From: Welwitschia mirabilis
Lineage: Eukaryota; Gnetophyta; Gnetopsida; Welwitschiales
Direction of reading: 5' to 3'
Assembly: GCA_051453625.1 (NCBI GenBank)
Contig: JBOZIK010000001.1
Span: 71,769,460-71,833,459, forward strand
Length of the DNA stretch: 64,000 nt
The stretch's first letter is position 1; every line of letters starts with the position of its first letter. Positions 57,787 to 64,000 of the stretch are shown piece by piece. Under the pieces are notes generated by a model. The model ran no database searches and was not told where the DNA came from. It saw nothing but the letters and a program-made list of their open reading frames with translations. Both the position numbers and the translations under genes were made by a program.

Positions 57787-58717
57787 NNNNNNNNNNNNNN
57801 NNNNNNNNNNNNNNNNNNNNNNNNNNNNNNNNNNNNNNNNNNNNNNNNNNNNNNNNNNNNNNNNNNNNNNNNNNNNNNNNNNNNNNNNNNNNNNNNNNNN
57901 NNNNNNNNNNNNNNNNNNNNNNNNNNNNNNNNNNNNNNNNNNNNNNNNNNNNNNNNNNNNNNNNNNNNNNNNNNNNNNNNNNNNNNNNNNNNNNNNNNNN
58001 NNNNNNNNNNNNNNNNNNNNNNNNNNNNNNNNNNNNNNNNNNNNNNNNNNNNNNNNNNNNNNNNNNNNNNNNNNNNNNNNNNNNNNNNNNNNNNNNNNNN
58101 NNNNNNNNNNNNNNNNNNNNNNNNNNNNNNNNNNNNNNNNNNNNNNNNNNNNNNNNNNNNNNNNNNNNNNNNNNNNNNNNNNNNNNNNNNNNNNNNNNNN
58201 NNNNNNNNNNNNNNNNNNNNNNNNNNNNNNNNNNNNNNNNNNNNNNNNNNNNNNNNNNNNNNNNNNNNNNNNNNNNNNNNNNNNNNNNNNNNNNNNNNNN
58301 NNNNNNNNNNNNNNNNNNNNNNNNNNNNNNNNNNNNNNNNNNNNNNNNNNNNNNNNNNNNNNNNNNNNNNNNNNNNNNNNNNNNNNNNNNNNNNNNNNNN
58401 NNNNNNNNNNNNNNNNNNNNNNNNNNNNNNNNNNNNNNNNNNNNNNNNNNNNNNNNNNNNNNNNNNNNNNNNNNNNNNNNNNNNNNNNNNNNNNNNNNNN
58501 NNNNNNNNNNNNNNNNNNNNNNNNNNNNNNNNNNNNNNNNNNNNNNNNNNNNNNNNNNNNNNNNNNNNNNNNNNNNNNNNNNNNNNNNNNNNNNNNNNNN
58601 NNNNNNNNNNNNNNNNNNNNNNNNNNNNNNNNNNNNNNNNNNNNNNNNNNNNNNNNNNNNNNNNNNNNNNNNNNNNNNNNNNNNNNNNNNNNNNNNNNNN
58701 NNNNNNNNNNNNNNNNN
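57787..58717. other. Assembly gap (931 N)
   Basis: Falls where the other LTR copy has an AATAT pentanucleotide array (63,467-63,513). The matching interval there is only about 100 bp. Long open frames drawn across the N run are artefacts. Confidence 0.99.
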
Positions 58718-59359
58718 TAATCTAATATAATATGTAACATTACACATATGAATTAACATAATATAATATATTGTAATATAATACAATACTATATGATATA
58801 TAATAATATAAACCAAGAAGTAATTTTTCAATATCTTCTATGGTCTACTAATATGATAAATGCAATACAAATACTATAATGTTATTCTATGTTATGTGTA
58901 AACATTTAAAATTAAACAACATTCTCAAAAACCATGAAAATATAGTTTTATATACTTCTCTAAGCTTTACAATTTTAGACAATTTGGAAAAAAATAGTTC
59001 TAGACAAACGTAACTATTTGAAGCTCTAAAATAAACTTAAACACTTCTGAAAATAATCCATCTCTCTAATAAGAGTGTTTTTCATTCCACTATCACTTAT
59101 CTAGAACTTAAAATAATACTCATTTGCTTTTTGATTAGTTTGTTTATTTTTATTTTCTATAAAATAATGCTTTGAGGTTCCATAGTACATCCAATCTAAC
59201 CTTATTATATTCAACCATGTATTTCTTTTATTATTATTTTTATTATTGCACTTCACTAATCATTTTAGGGAGTGTTTTCATAGATTAAGAAAAATTGTTA
59301 ATAGATGCTTATATACTAATGCTATCATGGAATATTATCAAATGCCTATGGATGTGACA

Positions 59360-60906
59360 GTCATAGAAAATTCAAGGGATGTAGAAATTATATGAATAAT
59401 AATGAATATTAAATTTTATTTAATAAAAGTTCATAATTTGAAAAGAGAAGAGAACTAGTCTCTTATCAGGGTGATCTTTTAGATTATTTGAAGTAGAGAA
59501 TGTGTATAAAGTTCATAGAGTTATTTATTATTTAAAGAATTAACAACTCTTTAAATGAGTCATATGAAGAGAAATAATATTTTAGTACAAGATGGCACTT
59601 TCTTAGTCATTTATCAAGGTCCTATAAATTTGTTGTCCAATTTACCATAAGAAATGTAAAAGTCTAAAATTAAATGCTACACAAGATAAGGACATTAAAA
59701 GGTATTAGCAGAAACTTATATGAAACACATTTAGACATTCCTAATAGTTTTTAGCATGGAATTCCTCATCCCTTTTTTTCAACCACATCTCATCCTCCAA
59801 TCTTCAAATTGTAACATGAAGTAAGGAAAAAAAAACAAATTATTAATAAAAAAGTCCCTGATGATTGATCAAACATGTAAAACTCTGGAAAGTATTTTTG
59901 CCCTCTAAAATCCCTTCCTGGGAAGAGTTTTTTTAGAGATTATTAACTCCTAAGCCTATCAAAGAAGATCTAAATATAGCTAAAATTGATGAAATTAACT
60001 TCAAATACACATGATAATATTCTCATCTAAAACAAAAAATACATCAAAAAAGATAAAGAAGAAAAAGGACCTTTAAGATTTTAGGAACATAAAAATAGTG
60101 ATTTTCCAACTTATGTGAAGAAGGACTACTAAAAATAAAATGAAAGGAAAGCATTCACCTCCTATTTCTATTTGATTAATGTATGAATCTCCTCAAAGGA
60201 AAAATTACTAATTATTACTTAATTGATTTCATTTTAGTACTATTATTATTGCAAAGATTTATCTCTTACAAACCAATCAATAAATTTTCATTAAAAGCTC
60301 CTATTTTTATTTGCCCCATATTTTATATTACTCATCAAGAATATCCTTTCACTAGAATATGCTAGTAAAGTAGGGAATTATTACCAGTTCTCATGAAAAA
60401 GTAGCCTCTTCAAGACTAGTTTTCTTCTTTCCATATGCCTACACTTGGACCTCCATAGCAATAGCATGTGGAATAACAAAGAACCAGTAAAAGCAACTTG
60501 CACCATCTAGTGAATCACAAAATTTATGAAAAAGAAGCATTAGAAGGCTTTTCTCTCTTATAATTGTCATGCTATAATGGCGATGATGATTTTGACCTTG
60601 TCCTCTCCATGATTTCTCTATTGACATTTATAAATTTGACTACTTCCTAAGGAATTACATACACTTTGATAAAAGGCATACCCCAATGTATGGAATACAT
60701 TTTAAAAGTATGGGTTATTACATTCTTACTCCTATAAGAAGTTTCCATCCTCAAAAACTACTTAAGCTAATTAATACTCTAACTAAATCTTTAATGAATT
60801 GATTGAGAAATTGATCCAAATGTAAGATTTATCCATTTATTTCTTTTATAATATCTTTAATAAGGTGATTAAGCAATGGATACAAACCTAATCTTTAATA
60901 CAAAAA
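59360..60906 (-). mobile_element. Short internal region between the long LTRs
   Basis: Only about 1.5 kb separates the LTR copies, too short for gag-pol. On the - strand, 60,620-60,430 is locally GC-richer and may hold a gag remnant with a zinc-knuckle-like CYCYGG stretch after a basic, Gln/His-rich segment; this is tentative. TCTTTAATACA just left of the right LTR (60,892-60,902) is a weak match to a reversed Met-type PBS, which would make the element - strand. Confidence 0.4.
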
Positions 60907-61130
60907 TGTCATAATTAGGTTTTTAGATTAGACTTGTAAAGTACTAAGGGCACTAAACTTTTTTTTTTGAATTAACTATATTACATTACAACACATCAAT
61001 TTACATGGTAAGATTAAACGTTTTAGGAAAATAATTTAGGTTACAGCTGAGAGACTTATCTCTTAGTTACCCACAAGATTCACTTCAAGTGAACTATATG
61101 ATAATATCTCACCTGACTAGTATCACAATC

Positions 61131-61475
61131 AATCTCAAGATTAATTAGAAATAATGATTAAGAGCATACATAAAAAGTGTGTAGATTGTAGTCAAGTAGT
61201 CGATTACATTAATAACTAATCAACCATGCCTACGTAATCCTCATTTGGAGGAATTTAGATCACATGTAGTTTTATACTGGACATAATTCTAATCTCACAA
61301 CTAATTTTAAGGTTAGTTAGAAATCACGATTAAGAGCACACATAAGAAGTGTGTATATCGTAGCTATGTGGTTGGTTGCACCAAGTGCAAAGCAACCACA
61401 TCTACGTAATCCTCCTATACAAGAATTCAGAACACATGAGTTCTATCTCGAACCTCATTCTAATCTTCATTAATA
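61131..61475. repeat. Tandem duplication of a ~173-bp unit
   Basis: 'gattaagagcaYacataaRa' and following sequence occurs at 61,156 and again at 61,329, each followed by 'gtgtgta...gtag', 'taYgtaatcctc' and 'gaattYaga.cacatg'. The left LTR has a single copy (56,183). Confidence 0.8.
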
Positions 61476-62464
61476 TGCATAAGTATAAGATAGATCAAGG
61501 GGGTCCATATTAGAGGCATATGGTAATCTTAGGCATGAAAGAATGTAAATAATAATGCAAGAACTCAGTATTCAAATCAATATCAATGGATATAGCATGC
61601 AAATATATGTATATATGCATAGGAGCTATATGTAAAAGTATAGAAGGCAGCTACTCAAGAACTCTCAAGATTACAAAATCCAATCTTATCAAGAGTCGTA
61701 ATTCATGAATGATGATAATACACAAGTATATTAATATAAATCAGATATATGAATACCTTAGTATATATGTATAGTAAGCCCTCTAGCCACTTGACCATAA
61801 TCATCCATTAGTAATCCACCATTACCAATTACAAGAGACCTCCTCATATCTCATTATAATGTCTTGGTGGATGCCAATGGGAGGGGAATATATTATAATA
61901 GAGTGTCATTTTACTAAACTCATGCAAAAATATGATTAACACATACACACATGCATATACAAACACATGCCATTTCAGTAAAGGTACCTTATAGTTGCTC
62001 CTTTATAACATAACATAATAAATATAATAATATATAAATATAAAATGCCAAAGCAAATAGCTCATATACCATTGATTAAGTCACTAGTCTCAACAAACCT
62101 AGCTCAATGGAAGTCAAAGGACAAAGGTTGCTAATTAAATGCCTAATTATTTCAATGAGCATCATGGAAAAACTACTAATATTATATCATTTTGTATGTA
62201 AGATAATAATAAATACTTAAAACATTAAATTCATGTGTCTAAATATGTAAAGAAATACATATAATGATATATACTTAGAAAGCATTAAGAATAGTAAAAG
62301 CAACTATAATCCTTGAAGTATGCTTCAACCTATGTCATTTCATAACTATACTATGCATATTATAATTACATTAACTGATGCTAAAGAAAACATGATTATT
62401 AGTCAATACATCCAACAACATCTAACATTCCTTATAAATCAAATACTAAGCAACTAAGTATAAG

Positions 62465-63050
62465 NNNNNNNNNNNNNNNNNNNNNNNNNNNNNNNNNNNN
62501 NNNNNNNNNNNNNNNNNNNNNNNNNNNNNNNNNNNNNNNNNNNNNNNNNNNNNNNNNNNNNNNNNNNNNNNNNNNNNNNNNNNNNNNNNNNNNNNNNNNN
62601 NNNNNNNNNNNNNNNNNNNNNNNNNNNNNNNNNNNNNNNNNNNNNNNNNNNNNNNNNNNNNNNNNNNNNNNNNNNNNNNNNNNNNNNNNNNNNNNNNNNN
62701 NNNNNNNNNNNNNNNNNNNNNNNNNNNNNNNNNNNNNNNNNNNNNNNNNNNNNNNNNNNNNNNNNNNNNNNNNNNNNNNNNNNNNNNNNNNNNNNNNNNN
62801 NNNNNNNNNNNNNNNNNNNNNNNNNNNNNNNNNNNNNNNNNNNNNNNNNNNNNNNNNNNNNNNNNNNNNNNNNNNNNNNNNNNNNNNNNNNNNNNNNNNN
62901 NNNNNNNNNNNNNNNNNNNNNNNNNNNNNNNNNNNNNNNNNNNNNNNNNNNNNNNNNNNNNNNNNNNNNNNNNNNNNNNNNNNNNNNNNNNNNNNNNNNN
63001 NNNNNNNNNNNNNNNNNNNNNNNNNNNNNNNNNNNNNNNNNNNNNNNNNN
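62465..63050. other. Assembly gap (586 N)
   Basis: In the left LTR the same flanks (agtataag and aaataatt) are only 14 bp apart (57,409-57,422). Confidence 0.99.
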
Positions 63051-63466
63051 AAATAATTATAATTACAAAATTATCTAAGGAGCCAAGGAAGAGTTTTTAA
63101 TCTGATCTAAATATTTATTTTCATAAATTTCACCATCTTAGAAAAAGTAATACAAAATAATCATTCTTATATAAACCTTAAACTTAAAAGAGTTGTAATA
63201 GAAAGTTTGTGGAAGTTTTTATAATAAAAGGGTGTTGTTTTCCTTTATATGATACTTGTTTTTCTAATAATAAACAAAACTTATCCTTCAAGAGCTCTAA
63301 TTCCTCCTCTCATCAATTCATCTATCATACTTATTTCTCCATGTATCTATTCCTAACATTAATGTATTCCAAAGAATTAAACATGTTTCCTCTTTATCAT
63401 ATATACATGTAGTACTATACATATGAATTAGCATAATATAAAATAATATAATATTATGCATATATA

Positions 63467-63513
63467 ATATAATATAATATAATATAATATAATATAATAT
63501 AATATAATATAAT
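63467..63513. repeat. (AATAT)n pentanucleotide array
   Basis: About nine near-perfect AATAT units inside a longer AT-only region (63,420-63,590). Its counterpart in the left LTR is hidden by N. Confidence 0.9.
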
Positions 63514-64000
63514 ATATGCACATATGAATTAACATAATATAATATACTCTAATATAATACAATAATATATAATATATTATAATATAACCCAAATACTAAA
63601 ACTATAAAGAAGTACTTTTTCAATATCTTCTATGGTCTGCTAATATGATAAATGCAATACAAACATTATAATGTTGTTTTATGCAATGTGTAAGCATTTA
63701 AAATTGAACAATGTTCTTAAAAACCATGAAAATCTATTTTTATATACTTTTCTAAGCTTTACAATTTTAGATAATCTAGGGAAAAAAACAATTCTAGATA
63801 AACTCAAATACTTGAAACTACAAATGGACTTAAACACTTATACAAATGATTCATATATCCAATTAGAGTGCTTTTCATTCCACTATTACTTCTTTATAAC
63901 TCAAGATAATAATCATTTGCTTTTTAATTAGTTTATTTATTTTTACTTTACTTATAAGATAATGCTTTAGGGTTCCATAGTACATCTGATCGAACCTTAT

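Larger units (their letters stand above)
55981..59359. mobile_element. Left long LTR of a large-LTR element
   Basis: Starts TGTCACA and ends TGTGACA (59,353-59,359), a perfect 7-bp inverted terminal pair of the chromovirus type. It aligns with 60,907 to the window end (same start, same order of blocks, up to 'gctttRRggttccatagtac' at 59,172/63,965). Length is about 3.4 kb including 931 N. Contains a (TG)n run. Short open frames within it are chance. Confidence 0.7.
60907..64000. mobile_element. Right long LTR, cut by window end
   Basis: Begins TGTCATAATTAGGTTTTTAG (TG at 60,907), the counterpart of 55,981. It runs past the end of the window at the point matching about 59,205 in the left copy. 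It carries an extra ~173-bp tandem duplication and an AATAT array. It also lacks the TG run. Confidence 0.7.

Noticed and set aside
63209-63931. Short frames at the right end (67-86 codons on both strands).
   Set aside because: They lie within the long LTR; the matching stretch of the left copy has stops and there is no domain.
1-64000. A host protein-coding gene or a new multi-gene system.
   Set aside because: No exon-like run with conserved domain, splice pattern or codon bias outside transposon relics was found; gaps could hide one, but nothing in the sequence supports it.

Overview
The window looks like intergenic DNA from a large, very AT-rich plant nuclear genome (probably an angiosperm; I cannot name the species). 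The reasons are: every recognisable protein remnant belongs to a plant LTR-retrotransposon or plant L1-type LINE; there is no operon structure or long intact ORF; primer-binding sites match plant initiator-Met and Asp tRNA usage; and the sequence is gapped draft assembly (eleven N runs). I find no intact host gene, tRNA, rRNA, CRISPR array or bacterial-type system. Every coding feature is a broken relic, so the annotation is mostly a map of nested, decayed transposons.

Layout. 1-12.3 kb: remains of Athila-like Ty3/gypsy DNA on the + strand. It has LTR-like blocks at about 0.84-1.99 kb and 10.9-12.3 kb, an integrase C-terminus at 6.5 kb and a probable env-like fragment at 9.5 kb. A 2.4-kb imperfect inverted repeat with mirrored tandem arrays, holding a chromovirus-type LTR end and PBS in its loop, interrupts it. 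12.3-16.6 kb: a polypyrimidine tract, an orphan LTR-like block with 25-bp repeats, and a chromovirus integrase relic (- strand). 18.3-19.5 kb: a Ty1/copia RT relic (+) whose start is triplicated in 186-bp units. 19.8-27.8 kb: a nearly complete Ty1/copia element (-) with two ~1.5-kb LTRs, PBS, gag, protease, integrase, RT and RNase H relics. 29.0-30.6 kb: an Athila/Tat-like pol relic (-). 34.8-36.1 kb: a 51-bp minisatellite. 36.6-40.8 kb: an L1-type LINE (-) with ORF1, endonuclease, RT and zf-RVT traces. 42.5-48.9 kb: a chromovirus pol (+) followed by two tandem copies of an LTR-like sequence. 49.2-54.6 kb: an Athila/Tat-like element (+) with LTR, Asp-type PBS, gag, zinc knuckle, protease and RT. 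56.0-64.0 kb: a pair of >3-kb direct repeats (LTRs beginning TGTCACA and ending TGTGACA) around a short internal region, resembling a large-LTR derivative.

The relics share a decay pattern. Stops and frameshifts are frequent, and differences from family motifs are dominated by C-to-T and G-to-A changes, as expected from deamination of methylated cytosine in silenced repeats. In five elements at least one catalytic aspartate of RT is gone. The most interesting unexplained structures are a family of nested ~40-bp palindromes spread through the Athila-like DNA, the large mirrored inverted repeat, the in-frame 186-bp triplication, and the palindrome-rich 80-bp repeats and decayed AGACGTCT sites in the copia LTRs. 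I did not find convincing evidence for a new functional system.
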